Assembly (NCBI GenBank): GCA_008828725.1
Contig: MEHQ01002413.1
Span: 438,483 to 502,482 of the forward strand
Length of the DNA: 64,000 nucleotides
Direction: 5' to 3'
DNA from: Saccharina japonica
Taxonomy: Eukaryota > Sar > Phaeophyceae > Laminariales > Laminariaceae
The notes beneath the pieces were generated by a model, which was not told the origin of the DNA, made no database searches, and saw only the letters and a program-made list of their open reading frames with translations. Shown in pieces: positions 31,490 through 44,170 of this stretch. Within the stretch, counting starts at the first letter, position 1. Each line of letters starts with the position of its first letter. The position numbers were made by a program, and so were the translations under genes.

Positions 31490-32000
31490 TTTTTTCGAAG
31501 AGCGAGACCGAGTGAATCTGTTTGAGGTTCGGTGAGAGACCGAACGAGTTTTTTTGTAATCAGCGGCCGAATCAATCTGTTTTGATAGTCCGGCGAGATA
31601 CCGAATTACTTTTTTTTGAGAATCAGCGACCGAATGAATCTGTTTGAAATTCCGGCGAGATACCAAATGAGTTTGTTTTGAGAATCAGCGACCGGATGAA
31701 TCTGTTTGAGATTCCGGCGAGAGACCGAACTAGTTTTTTTGGAATCAGCGGCCGACTCAATCTGTTTTGAGATTCCGGCGAGAGACCGAACGATTTGTTT
31801 TTTTAATCGGCGGCCGAATTAATCTGTTTGTGATTCCGGCGAGAGGGCGAACGGATTTAAAAAAAAAACAGCGACCAAGGGGATCCGATCGAGATTCGGT
31901 AAGAAACCGAACGGATCTATTCGTTGGTTTGTTTGAGAATCAGCGACCGAGAGTGCTTCGCTCTTTTTGTGATAATCGGCGAGAGAGACCGAACGGATTT
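31490..32000 (+). repeat. Tandem array, about 60 bp unit
   Basis: Eight copies of AATCAGCGACCGAATGAATC, TGTTTGAGATTCCGGCGAGA, GACCGAACGAGTTTTTTTG. T-runs inside each unit vary in length. Confidence 0.93.
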
Positions 32001-32283
32001 TTTTTCGGCAGCGACAAAAAAACGTGGAAGTTGTTTTTTCTTGAGACGGAATGGCAGCGTTTTTTTTTTTTTGTGTACCATGGGTATTGTGTATTGTGTA
32101 TGTATGTGATGTGCGGTCGGCGTCCGATGCGGGCGAATAGCCTGTGTGGGGGATCGCATGATTTATAAAAAATGTTTATATTTGCTCGGCAGTGGTGGTC
32201 ACCGATGACTTTCCTTAACTATCTGGTGGCGGAGGTCTGTAGGTAAATATCCACACCTGGGACATGGGATGGTCTAGGCCACC

Positions 32284-32699
<416 letters not shown>

Positions 32700-33097
32700 A
32701 GTTCCCCACCTGACCTGCCGCCATGAGGTGGTTGTTGCGCAGGATCTAGCGAGGAAGGAACTTTTGTTTTTGTTCATGAGGTATAGAATAAAGCGCTCCT
32801 CAAGTCACCAGACCCCCAGAAAAACACGTGCGTTGTGCACCTCTCTAGCGTAACATGCGAACTGCAAACATACGTCATTAAATGTGTCGATATTGCCTTT
32901 TTTTTTCGTAGCAACCGTGCCTTTTGCACTCGCTACAACACTACCAGGGGACGATACTGTAGTACTGGCCAGTTATGTAAAATAGAATTTCTTCGAAGCA
33001 GGTTTTTCGTGTACCGTTATTAAGAATAAAACATGGTCATAATGTATACTTCGAGTAGTTTTCCGAGTCTTAGCGTAGGTTCAAGTAACTATTTACT

Positions 33098-33437
33098 TTT
33101 TTTTTTTTTTGTCCATCCCATTTATTATCTTCGCCCTTCCTTTCTCTCTCCTTCCTAGTCGTAACTCAGATCCGGGGTCACAAAGTAGGCTCTTCTCCCT
33201 CCTCCCCCACTACGGTTCTTGCCTTGCATTTTTATCGCGAGAAGGTTTCAGCACTTTCTTCCCTCGTCGACTTGCGTCGGATTCCGCCTACCCACGCCAC
33301 GAAGGCGCTCTCAGCAATTGGTTCCTTTTTATTTTTTCAAATAAAGACAAAATCTCTCACCACGGTGGGATTCGATCCTGGGTACCAATGATAGTAGTCT
33401 TTGAAGCTGACCACTACTCTACCGGGGCGACCGGCAC
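33098..33437 (-). mobile_element. tRNA-derived SINE, copy 2, full length
   Basis: Minus strand: CGCCCCGGTAGAGTAGTGGT, CAGCTTC (box A region), GGATCGAATCCCACCGTGG (box B region), then the same body as copy 1 and GGGATGGACAAAAAAAAAAA. The tRNA part cannot form a full cloverleaf, so it is not a tRNA gene. Confidence 0.92.
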
Positions 33438-34141
33438 TGTAGAGAAGTAATGTGACCTTGCTTTTAAATAATCATCGTACAGTACAGGACACCTACAGTA
33501 GTAAGAAACTGGCTAACAAGAAACCCAGGCTGAATTTCAGAGTAAAAAAATAAGCAATTCGAGAGTCGTTATTATGTTGGAATTAGTTTAGGTGTCCTGT
33601 ACTACCGTACAGTGCGTCGCAGCGACAGGCGTTTGAGTTAGACATAAAGTCAACTGACTCAAGTGTCAACTGACTCAAGTTTTTTTTCACGCCGATCGTC
33701 GGCAATTTTATACTGGATGGAGTACACAACAGCACCCACAAATGAAACAGCAGGTAACCGCATACTACGCTCGTACGTATACTACTATTATTTAATATTA
33801 TTATGGTGGTCGTAGTACATGTTTTTACTTCCCTTCTGTTTTGTTGTCTTGGAAAGTTGCTTCGTCGTAGCGGCAGCGGCAGCAGCAGTAGTAAGACTTG
33901 AGTAGTACAAGTACACAAGTCAAGCGTAGACATGTGCATATCACAAATACCTGTCCTGTGCAGTAACTGTTGTCTGTTGTGCGGATATCGGTTATCGGAT
34001 ATCGGGATCTATAAATATCTTTATTGTATGAAAGTTGTCGTTGGGTATTTCTTTGTACGAAATAGAATGATTAATCATACCAAGGTGGGAGAAGAGTGCT
34101 GTATGGGCTAATTTGGGTAGGCGCGAAGTTAACCTTTATGT

Positions 34142-34377
34142 ACCGATATTAGCCCAACACAGATCACGAGGAACACCGTCACAAGTTGCAGTTTCGTTGA
34201 GAGCGGCGCACGGCGCGCCGCACGTTCACGCCTCCTCCGAAACCAAACCAATAAAAATAAGAAGAAGTGAAACGTCTTTTTGAAACCGCTCACAAAAAAT
34301 CCAAAATCCAAGATGGAACAACACCACACCACCATCGTCAGCTTCTCGTGTGACACGAACACTCTCACATCCATCAC
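34142..34377 (-). CDS. Candidate anchor-encoding exon of minus-strand gene M2
   Basis: A minus-strand frame reads VWFRRRRERAARRAPLSTKL then QLVTVFLVICVGLIS and meets a donor-like ATCG|GTACAT. Basic run plus one hydrophobic segment resembles the layout of the exon at 8381-8170. The upstream part of the frame (starting MMDVRVFVSHEKLT) is less convincing and the true start is unknown. No firm exon of the same gene is placed downstream. Confidence 0.33.
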
Positions 34378-34399
34378 ACTGACAGAGAACAGCCGTATG

Positions 34400-35240
34400 C
34401 AGTGTGCAACTTAGGAGCCAGTCCATCACTGACTGGGGGCCTGCCCAGACCAGCAACAAAGTATCCCATGCTTTGCGGGGCGGAGGCTGTACGGAAGGCG
34501 TGAGATGACCGTTGGCGGCGACGCCGGAGCAAGCGGCGGGGGAAAGGTAATCGCTCGCTCGCTCGCGTGTTGCACATATCCGACATACTCGTACTCGTAA
34601 TCACAAACTGCACGCGACAAAGTTACGTGAATTCGTACCGGCATAAGAGATGCATGTTTTGGCTCGTCGTTGTGTGTTGTGAGATAAAGCGGCGCAATCA
34701 AGCCCAACCGTTCAACCGTTGTTCTCGTAGGTTGGTCGTGCTGCCTTATATCCTAGCGTTATAATAGCGTTTTGATAGCCCCATTCACACGCTGCGAGCG
34801 GCATCGCACGAATGAGGCACCGGAAGATGGATCGACGTGGAAGAGCAACGAGGGGATTTTATATGCTTGAGACTGCTAAGCTTGCTGAGCGAGTGGTCTT
34901 ACCCTATACGCCCACGTAGCATCGAATTAATGTCGGACCGTTTTTCTGCCAGATATACAGGACGTACGATTGTAGTATACGAAGTCGTAGTTTGAACCGC
35001 TCGCGAGAGCACATAACATCAGCAACACGGATCACGATCTACCCACCTATATACCTGTGCGCACGGCAGACCGTCTGCACTACTACTACAGCAGCAGTAG
35101 ATAACTACTAACCTGCCGCGCTATGATATGTTATGCACGATACTGTTTCTAACCCAGGATATACCTGGGGACAGTCTAATACCGAGAGAGGCGTCTGTAA
35201 ACATGTGCTACGCGTACTCGTAATACTTTTGGAGTCAATA
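34400..35240. other. Unique sequence, no supported gene
   Basis: Largely free of the repeats seen elsewhere, with a short GCTC run at 34555-34566. It could be a promoter region of gene M2, but no element is identified. Confidence 0.3.
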
Positions 35241-35277
35241 TTTGATTTCACAGGCTGCGTTTTATTTTTCGTTTTTT

Positions 35278-35945
35278 TATAAGGGTATAAGGGCAGCGGC
35301 CAAAAACAGGTACACCTGGTCCGTTCGGGGCCAAAAACAGGTACATACGAAAAGCAAGTTTAAAACGCACCCGACGAACCTGCCGTTCCTTGCAACGCAA
35401 AGTAGAGTTTTTTCAGGTTCTTCGTGCTCGCCCGGTGGCTACGTATACGAGTAGCTGCTATTAATAGTACGAGGAACGAACGCCTGCTGCTGTATTCTCC
35501 CTTCTCAGCTTGCGACACCCCTGGTATTCCAAGTCAACCACAATTCCGAAGGGGAGCCTTATATCTCGTATTATTTCGGCGGAGGTGTGCAGGCAGATAT
35601 GTGTGTGTGTGTCGCTCGAGTGGCGTGTGGTGCGAGGTGCGAAGGGAGAAGGGGGTCTCCGCGTACGTCGGCATTTGTATAGGGGGCATAGGGTGGAACT
35701 ATGAAGGGCCTCTGATTGGCTTAAAAACGACAAAAAAAAGGTGAAAGTCAAGCATAGTAGACAAAATCAGGTATACCTGGGTTTTGAAGAGGCAAAAACC
35801 GGTACAACGAGTTTTGGACCAATGGCAGGGCACGTGGAGTGCGTTTTTGACTTGGTTTTAAGTATGTACCTGATTTTGGCCGCAAAAGGACGAGGTATAC
35901 CTTTTTTTGGCCGCTGCCCTTTTTATAATCTTCGTATGATATCAT
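35278..35945. mobile_element. Element with terminal inverted repeats, about 665 bp
   Basis: Left end AAGGGCAGCGGCCAAAAACA then GGTACACC; right end GGTATACCTTTTTTTGGCCG then CTGCCCTT. A second inverted pair is nested inside (AAAATCAGGTATACC near 35764 and GTACCTGATTTTGGCCGC near 35867). Carries no recognisable transposase. Confidence 0.65.
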
Positions 35946-36822
35946 ACATCTACGTATGTACGTACGTAAGCTTTTGTGTTCAGCGAGGAACACCGCTCTA
36001 AATACTACTGGTATGTACCAACACAGCCTTTCAGAGCCTATGCTCAACGTTGGCAACGCAATAAGCCGCGAGCCTTAGTATGATCTTCTAAACTGCTGTC
36101 GCGTATATACGTACTGGTGTATGGAAATTTCTCGACGAGGCCTTATTCCAAAAGCCGCCGTTTTCGTTGTGTGTGATGTGTGAGTGTGTGAGTGCTCGCC
36201 TTAGTTTGGCGTCGACTTGAGTGTGTGAGTGCTCCCCTTAGTTTGGCGTCGGCTTGAAAAGTTAACTCAGGTCAGGGTTGTCATGGGGTATGATGCCTTA
36301 CGGAGAACGTATGATACGTGTTTATAACAGTGCTATAACTATTGATAGGAACCAAACGCTTGGGTTTTAATATTCATCTCTAATATCATCACTACATGTT
36401 ATAGCTACTGTAGTAGGAATTCGACCGATTATTTAATGGGAGGCGGGTTTGCTTCGGGCCAGGCTGTTGTGCGGAGATGTGGTTGATTTTTATACGAGCA
36501 TACAAAATTATCACCTGGTATATGTTTAGGCGAGAGCAAGCCGGAACCTACGAGTAAAGTTGTACAGCAGCAGTGCCGCAGCTTACTGCCATCATGACCG
36601 GCTGCACTTTTTGGACGCATTGAGCGGATCAGACCCCCATTTCAGGAAAATATTCGCCGTATATATTCAGCTAGTACCAACATAATTTTACGTCTGATAG
36701 AGTGGGGAATAATAACGGCTGCAAATCCCAGTACCTGTATGCCCGGTATGCGATAATGCACCACTACTATTATGCGGCATGTGTCTTGCTACCTTGCACC
36801 TGAGTTTCCCAATACGGCATGT

Positions 36823-37268
36823 AACAGCCGATTTTCCTAATTGAGAATTGCCTTTCCGATGAGAATGAAAATCGATTTTAGTACTTTGTTATTGTTTAAG
36901 AGTTGTATTTCGTTCACAATCAAAATTTAACCCAGAACAAATGCTCCTTAATGGTAGGTATCGATCCACGAAAAAAAAATCGAAATCAACCTCGGCAGGC
37001 TCGTAAAGCAGAGGATATAAGGGAATTGGCGATTTATGGGCGAGGTACCTCGCCCATAAATGCAGATTTTCTTGGATCTTCGATATCTTGAGACTGCCGA
37101 TGCCGATTTCGATTTGTTTTTGTGTCATCGACGGCTGTCACAACGGACAATAGTTTACAGCGTAATTTTTGACTATGAGGGAAGTACATCTCTTACAATT
37201 CAAAAACAAATATTTCCAATCTTCCTTCTCATCGGAAAGGCAATTCTCAATTAGGAAAATCGGCTGTT
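36823..37268. mobile_element. 446-bp non-autonomous DNA transposon with perfect 43-bp TIRs
   Basis: Left TIR 36823-36865 starts AACAGCCGATTTTCCTAATT; right TIR 37226-37268 is its exact inverse complement. A 4-bp ATGT flanks both ends (36819-36822, 37269-37272). A central 30-nt perfect palindrome around GGGCGAGGTACCTCGCCC sits at about 37031-37060. No transposase. A roughly 30-bp direct repeat (GCTACCTTGCACCTGAG) lies just outside both ends. Confidence 0.93.
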
Positions 37269-37389
37269 ATGTGTCGTGCTACCTTGCACCTGAGCTTCTC
37301 CCTGGAACCTCTGACCCCTGCTCCCCTCCCTGAACAGCCTGCTGTAGGTAATGTTTGTTTTAATTCTTGTTGTAACCCCCCCAGGCCAA

Positions 37390-37910
37390 ACATATAAATA
37401 TATTACATTTATAGGTTGGGTTGGCGTCGGTTGGCAACGACGCTGTAAAACACGCCACTCGCTGCGTGAGCTAGACAACCAGGGTGCCGTTTTTTTTTGT
37501 TATTTTGTTTTGGCGGTCACCAAAGCTGGCGGTCGAGTAGATCATTTGTGCGGGGTGGAGAACCTTTGTTCCGCACAAGGGGAATGGTCGTTTCACGTAG
37601 TGTTAATATGGTAAGGCGTCCGCGAGGCAGTTACATAGTAAAACCCATTGCTGTCTCCGGAAGTGGCCACACCAGAAATTAAATTAACTCATTGAAGCTG
37701 TCGTCCATATGCAAGTCCGCCTCAGAGGCGGTTCTTAGCAGGATGCAGCTCACCCTCCATGCGACTCGCCCAATACCCCACGGCGTTTCGCGCTTGGTGC
37801 AAGCAATGTCTGCCTGGTTGGTGAAAACCCAACGCGCTCCGTCCCGGCATTGTAGGGATGCGAGGGTCTATGGTCATATGACTACGGCCGTGCACAACAT
37901 GAGTACACCC
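37390..37910 (+). mobile_element. Family A element, copy 4
   Basis: ACATATAAATATATTACATT, TATAGGTTGGGTTGGCGTCG through to CATGAGTACACCCCCTACGC. C-run at the right end is short (5) and the left C-run is displaced (37376-37382). Confidence 0.95.
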
Positions 37911-37944
37911 CCTACGCGAATTCGCTCCTCCTATGCACCACCCA

Positions 37945-38212
37945 GCACACACCAGGAAATTAAGTTCAACTCATTGAAGCTCGTCACATATGCAAGTCCG
38001 CTCTCAAAGACGGTTCTTAGTAGGATGCAGCTCACCCTTCATGCGACTCGCCGAACACCTCACGGCGCTCGCGCTTGGTGCTAGTAAGCTGCCTGGTCGG
38101 TGAAAACCGACATGCTCCGTCCCGGCATTGTAGGGATGCGAGGGTCTACGGTCATACGTACGTACGACTACATGGCATCGTAAATGCTGACACATGAGTA
38201 CACCCCCCCCCC
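37945..38212 (+). mobile_element. Family A 3' half, diverged, in tandem with copy 4
   Basis: AACTCATTGAAGCTCGTCAC, GCGGTTCTTAG-like and GCGAGGGTCTACGGTCATAC blocks, ending CATGAGTACACCCCCCCCCC. Confidence 0.88.
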
Positions 38213-38680
38213 CGGTACCTTATGAAGCATGCGAGGGCTTGTCATACGACTACGGCCATTGCGAGACGCATGCTATCGATAGAGGTGTACACATGCTTTT
38301 GCCCTCATAAGGTTGTTGGTCACCTATTGAGGAGCTCGTTATATGCCTCATCTATAGTCCTCCAGTAGTCCAAAAACACTGATTTTAGAGGGAAAAAGGG
38401 CTACGTTCACCCGCAGTCGATCAATAATTCCGATGGCCTGAGACCTTCAACGAAAACATGGATTAGTCACAATACACTGAACAAATCCGACGAATTTGGG
38501 TTAAGGAGGCTTAAATACTACTATCTTAAAGCGTAGTGCATACAGAAAGAAATTTCAGCAAAAAAAGGATACTTGCTGACCTTACGTAGCACAGCGTTCA
38601 GGCACACACATCAGTACAAATCAACCCCCCCACCGCCACCCCGCCCGCCCCGCCCACACCAACCCCCAACCACTATTCCA

Positions 38681-39100
38681 GGTGCTCGGACGCGTGGCAT
38701 CCAGCGGCAACCAGAGCGGACGCACAACAGGCCACGCCAGCCATCACCATGGGAACTCCACACACACGCACGCCGGGGGCCACCACAAGCACGGCGCGGA
38801 AACGGGCCACCCCCAGGGATCCCAGGGGGGCCAGGGGGGGTCCCAACCGAAAGGGCCGCAGGGGGGGTCCCAAACAAAGGGACCCCAGGGGGGGTCCCAT
38901 ACAAAGGGGCCCCAGGGGGGGTCCCAATCAAGGGGGAACCATGGGGGTCGGCCCCACTCCCCCTCTTCCAAGCGTCACCCCCACTCCCATGCCTCCTTGC
39001 CGAGCTCCGACCCTCATCCTCCTGGGGCTACGGGGCTTCGCGTGCCCGCGGCGGGGTCCTACAAAGGGAACCACTCGGATGTCGGGGGGAACTTGCTCAA
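38681..39100 (+). CDS. Candidate exon, His/Gly/Gln/Ser-rich
   Basis: After a C-rich tract and ACTATTCCAG| a frame reads VLGRVASSGNQSGRTTGHAS, then HHHGNSTHTHAGGHHKHGAE, four GGSQ(T/P)KGPQ-like repeats and a tail ending HSDVGGNLLK before AAGG|GTACGT. It would be a disordered region. Caution: all three plus frames are open here and the repeat part resembles the GGGACCCCC minisatellites at 57.1 and 61.3 kb. Its end phase (1) does not fit the exon at 43759 (needs 2). Confidence 0.33.
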
Positions 39101-39554
39101 GGGTACGTGTCATACGACTTGACAACTTTGTTTGTTTTTGTTTTTCCCATCTCATCCCATTTTTGTTATTACTTTCGTTGTCGCATGTTTTTTTTTTTAA
39201 ATAAAATGTTACCGCCAAGAGTTAGTTGTTGTTGTGCTGGCGAAAAACAATTGAAAAGAAACAAGTGTTTTCGTGCTGTCCTTGTATTAAAAAACAAAAC
39301 AGAATGTAGTTTTTTGGTGTTGGAATGTTTGGAACAATACATTTTAATTATTTCGTGAGGTTCGGAGGTTTGGCAGAAAAAATAAGAAGACAGCAGCAGT
39401 GAAAAGGGGCTTCGGGTTAATGTTGGTGTTAGGTTGCCGGTATTTGTGTCCAATTGGGCTCTTCTTCGCGCATATTTGTTTTGCTGTTTCCCCCCCGATT
39501 TTCCTCCTCTTTCGGGGAGTGTTTATGAGTGATCAACGTTGAAGCTGCTGTACA

Positions 39555-39735
39555 TAGGCCAATAGTCTACTGTAGTCCAATAGTCTACTGCTGTAGTCCA
39601 TTAGTCTACTGTAGCCCAATAGTTGTAAGTTCAATAGGCTACTGTGGTCCAATAGTCTACTTGTAGTCCACTAGTCCACTGTAGTCCACTAGTCTACTGT
39701 AGTCCACTAGTCTGCTGTAGTCCAATAGGCTACTG
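39555..39735 (+). repeat. TAGTCCAATAGTCTACTG array, part 1
   Basis: About nine copies of an 18-21 bp unit; a second block is at 39975-40080. Confidence 0.9.
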
Positions 39736-39974
39736 AGTAATCCCACGGTAGGGGTACCACTTTTAGGCTCAATATTTTCTGACCGGTTGTGCTCCTCACG
39801 TGAGTAACCACCCGATGCTATCATTATTTCACTGGTTTATTTGGTTTTTGGACTACCGAATTGGAAGGTTTGGTCGGGTTGCGCGAACGAATGTTTCCGA
39901 AGTCATGTTTCGGGTGAGATATTGATATATTGAGCTGCTCATGTGAGGAGCTCAGACAATTCTGCTGCACCCCT

Positions 39975-40082
39975 ACTATAGTCAAATAGTTTACTGTAGT
40001 CCAACAGTCTACTATAGTCAAATAGTCTAGTGTAGTCCAATATTCTATTGTAGTCCAATAGGCTACTGTAGTCCAGCAGGTT
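39975..40082 (+). repeat. TAGTCCAATAGTCTACTG array, part 2
   Basis: Five copies of the same unit, separated from part 1 by 240 bp. Confidence 0.9.
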
Positions 40083-40089
40083 TCCTTTT

Positions 40090-41020
40090 TGTTTTTGTTT
40101 CTCTTGGCTTTCTTCTTCTCTCTTGTAAAATCGTTGACCAATCAGCGGGAAACAACCGTTGGAACAAAAGAGGTGGTTCCAGCTTTGGTTCGGTTGTATG
40201 AGATTCGGTGTGCTGCCCCTCCATCATTCGGTCGAGAGCGAGCCGAGCAGCGATGCACAGGATAGTACAGGAAAGCTACAGAGGATTACAACAACATGCC
40301 TCGCCCCGCTACCAAGGCCACGGCGACAGGACAGTGCGCCGGTCCCTGTGCCGGCCCCGATGCTGGCACCTGCTATGCCAGCCGAGGCCTCATCCAAATC
40401 CAATACTTACATTGAATGATCGGCGGCAGCGCTAAAGAATACTATAGGAATGTTTCTGAGTGACCGACGTCGAAGCTCATACTCCACTTCAAAACGGCAA
40501 ACATAATCACGATACACTCAACGGCGATGCTTGCACGGTGGGGACTCACCATGCCTCAACAGCAATACAGCACATACTCGACCATGCCGCTCCCCCGCTC
40601 ATATTTCTACTGCTACTGTTACTACGACGTCCACCGTGCCCATGAGGCGGCTTCTATTTTCGTTTTGTTTTCACCATCCCTTCTTAAGCTTTCCAGCTCT
40701 CTGGACACGCCGGGGCCACAAGCACGTGTCTTCCCTTCTCCCCCCCTCCCCCGGTACAAACATGCCTCCATCGTACCGCGTAGGAGGATTTCATCATTCC
40801 CACATCGCGTCGATTTTCATCTTTGAATCTTGCTAACTCGTCTTCTCGCGCTTTCCACGACGATAACCTAAAATCACATAAAGTACTGCTTTGTTGGTTT
40901 CCGCGGGAACTCTACTCCTGCGCTTGCTGAATCGTGTCGATCAGGTGCTAACAACGCGGGACCAATCCGCAACGGCGGGGTTAGCGGTGACACGGTAGGA
41001 GGAGGAGGGGGTGGAGGGGG
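40090..41020. other. Unique sequence, no supported gene
   Basis: GC-moderate sequence with several short open frames (for example one starting MHRIVQESYRGLQQHASPRY near 40254). Lies upstream of the EF-hand exons and could hold a 5' exon or promoter; none could be fixed by splice phase. Confidence 0.25.
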
Positions 41021-41021
41021 G

Positions 41022-41048
41022 NNNNNNNNNNNNNNNNNNNNNNNNNNN
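41022..41048. other. Assembly gap (27 N) inside a G-rich tract
   Basis: N run flanked by GGAGGGGGTGGAGGGGGG and AGGGGGGGCGGAGGAGG, so sequencing or assembly failed in a G-run of unknown true length. Confidence 0.98.
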
Positions 41049-42179
41049 AGGGGGGGGCGGAGGAGGGGGTTTCGCGGGTGCCGCAGGCGTCGACGGGTAC
41101 TCTAAGAGGTGAGGTGGTGGTGGTCGCATCCGTTGGACAGGTAGATAGATCAAGATCCTGGGTAACTTGGATCGTATCGGCATGGTGTTTGTTTGAATAC
41201 CCTGGCTGTATAACGTGGTCTGTGTAATCACGCGGCTTGTTCCTATGGCGTATATCGAGGAGAGAAGATAAAATACTCGTACGCACAAATACCAAACACA
41301 CCAACTGGGTCAATGCCGTTTTGTCAGAGACCCCACCACATAAACCACACAGGAGGTAAGCCGCACCAGGATTGTCACCGGCTGCACCACACACTTATAG
41401 ACGGGCAGTATCGTTGTCATCAAAGCCCGGGTTGTATCATTATCATCATCGAATTCTCCCGCAGGAACAGCTTCATCCCTCCAGCCACGAGGCATAATAA
41501 ATAATGCCTCGATACATGAAACCCCCAATATCCGCATAACTGTATCAAGCTACCGCATACCACGAACAGTGTTCTTGCGAACGGTGGAGATAGCGCTCGC
41601 TCCGAAAACAAAACAGTTTTTTTCTCTCTCTCTCGACGATAACGAACTATTTCTAAGAAATGCGGATTGAGAGGAAACACTCCGAGGAAAAAGTCCGAGA
41701 CATTTCCGTAAACAATAACCCGTTATCCGCAAAAATCTACACCCCCCCCCCCGGTGCTCTTTTGACGTAAACGCGTCGATACGTCCTGTTTCCAACTTTG
41801 ATCTCAAAACAAACCGTTCGACATTTGTTTGCTTTCCATTAAGCAGTGTTAATGTTGGCAGGGTCTTCGTCCGCTTTTTCTGGTAGCAGCGAACGATGGA
41901 GATCGACTATGTAGCGCCTGCCCGATGTCGTTTTTTCTCGACCACTCGAACTCAATCTAAGAAGTCCCGTTTGAGAGAAAATATCCCGAGGAAAGCTTTT
42001 GAGAAACACAAAATGAAATAAATAGCCTGTTGTCCGCAAAACCAGCACGCCGCTTTTCTATTAGGTGGTATGGTATTTTCGGAAGTCGGCCATTCCCCCC
42101 TCCCCCCTGTATGGTGGACCCCCTCGAGCTCGTTTATACGTAAGGGGGCAGCAGGGAGTATGGCAGTCTTGCCTATTTC

Positions 42180-42905
42180 GGCGTTTCCCGAATTAACCCG
42201 TGTAACCCATTTAAGACTGCAGTTCCATTGTATGGGCAAAACATCTGGGAATTTTAGGCAGATTTTGGTGCATGTGCAGTGCAGTGGAAAACCGAGGTGA
42301 CTTAATTGACCCGTTTAAGACTGCAGTCCCGTTTAAGAGACAGACCACTTGGAAATAGAGTAAGGTTTAGGTTTCTGTGGAGTGCAGCAGTAAGCCGAGG
42401 TGACTTAATTAACCCATTTAAGACTGCAGTCCCGTTGTGGGGGACAAACCACTTGGAATTAGAGTCGGACTTAGGGTTCTGTACAGTTAGTGCAGTAGGC
42501 GGAGGTGACTTCATTAACCCATTTAAGACTGCAGTCCCGTTGTGAATACAAAACACTTGACATTATAGTCAAATTACCAGGTAGGTTTATGTACGGTTAG
42601 TGCAGTAGTTAGCGGAGGTGCCATTTAAGACTGCGGTCCCGTTGTGGGGACGAAACACTATAAGAGTAAAAAATAGGCACATGTACAGCAGTGCAGGAGT
42701 AAACCGAGGTGACTTACATTAACCCATTTAAGACTGCAGTCCCGTTGTGAGGACAAAACACTTGGAATTAGAGTCACATTTGCCAGGTAGTTTATGTACA
42801 CTTAGTGCAGTAGTATGCGGGGGTGACTTAATTCACCCATTTAAGACTGCAGTCCTGTTGTGAGGACAAAATACTCGTAATTATAGTCAGATATAGGTGT
42901 ATGAA
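42180..42905 (+). repeat. Family G tandem array, about 115-130 bp unit
   Basis: Six copies of AACCCATTTAAGACTGCAGT, CCCGTTGTGGGGACAAA, CACTTGGAATTAGAGT and AGTGCAGTAG. Each is one arm of the palindromic MITE G. Confidence 0.9.
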
Positions 42906-42956
42906 CAGTGCAGTTTAAGAGGAACTCGCCGCTACGTCCCCTGCCGCCCCGCTTCG

Positions 42957-43212
42957 CTCTGATAACAACGTAGACGTCTCCATCCCCTCACCATCGAAAT
43001 TAAAACGGAGTGGACGGGCGGAAGAAAAGTCACGAAATGCCTGGACAGCAAGCGCTGGCCAATTTCAAGCAGCAGCCCTGTCTATTCGGGTGTTTTACCG
43101 GTCTGCCACCACCATTTTCGTGATGTACTAGTATCAGAGTACTGTCTTTCAGCCAAGAATATGAACCAAAACGCCTAATTATCTCTGGAACAACAAACCG
43201 CAGGTTACTATC
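42957..43212 (+). repeat. Single-arm relative of the 47.3-48.0 kb hairpin
   Basis: GTCTCCATCCCCTCACCATC, CAGCCCTGTCTATTCGGGTG and AAGAATATGAACCAAAACGC match 47704-48010 with many differences. Confidence 0.75.
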
Positions 43213-43344
43213 GGAACGGTTCCCGATCTCTGATAATCATATTATTTACGTATATATGAGCTTCGGCCGTCGAACGACGTACGGGTACGGACACGCACGG
43301 CCTTGACGAGGGGTGTTTCTGTTGATTTGCGGTAACGCTTTCCA

Positions 43345-43672
43345 CAGCAACAAACGAGTACCCCCCCCTTCCCTCCCTCCCACCCCCTCTGCCCGCCCTC
43401 CCTCCCCTTCCGTCCGCCCTCGCGTGTTCTCTCCCTCCTCCCCTCCCCTCCCCTCCACCCCCGCGCCCTGTGCCTCCTGCACCCCCCACCCCTTCCTCCA
43501 CCCCCCGTTCATTGCCTACCCACCCCCTCTCCTCCTCGTACTACTTCGCGTCTCCTCTGCTCCCTCTTTGCTCTCCTCTTTCTTTCCCCCACCGCTTCCT
43601 CCACTGTCCTCTACCCCCCTCCCCCCCTCCCCTTCCTCTTTCTCCCCTCTCCCTCACCTCCTTTTTTCCATG
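43345..43672 (+). repeat. Long pyrimidine-only tract, preceded by a family B end
   Basis: About 330 bp almost entirely C and T. The left border is CAGCAACAAACGAGTACCCC, the family B terminus. Lies about 90 bp 5' of the exon at 43759. Confidence 0.92.
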
Positions 43673-43758
43673 TGTTGGAATGATGGAATGTGGTGATGGT
43701 GTTGGGCATGCTTATTTTGGAGGCCGGGTTTGTGTTGGCGGCTGTGGTGCTGGTGTAG

Positions 43759-43829
43759 GAGTGCTCGCTTGAAGCCGTTTGATTGGGCCATTGATGAGGA
43801 GACGCAGGAGATGATAGACCACGTTAGAG
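43759..43829 (+). CDS. EF-hand gene, likely 5' exon
   Basis: Acceptor GGTGTAG|, then SARLKPFDWAIDEETQEMID and HVR, donor AGAG|GTACGT (phase 1). It joins in phase to the stretch at 44818. The donor is followed at once by the CTTGT array. Confidence 0.5.
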
Positions 43830-44010
43830 GTACGTCGTGTCTTGTTTTGTCTTGCCTTGCCTTGTCTTGTCTTGTCTTGTCTTGTCGTGTCTTGTCTTGT
43901 CTTGTCTTGTCTTGTCTTGTCTTGTCTTGTCTTGTCTTGTCTTGTCTTGTCGTGTCTTGTCTTGTCTTGTCTTGTCTTGTCTGTCTTGTCTGTCTTGTCT
44001 GTCTTGTCTG

Positions 44011-44070
<60 letters not shown>

Positions 44071-44073
44071 GCC

Positions 44074-44170
<97 letters not shown>

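Noticed and set aside
33360..33437. tRNA gene
   Set aside because: Box A/B-like sequence but no pairing acceptor stem or clean T stem, and it is fused to a repeated body with A-tail: SINE.
37692..38084. Recurrent frame starting [20 protein letters not shown] in family A copies
   Set aside because: Shared because the elements are copies; the frame ends differ in each copy, run into C-runs, and codon changes look unselected.
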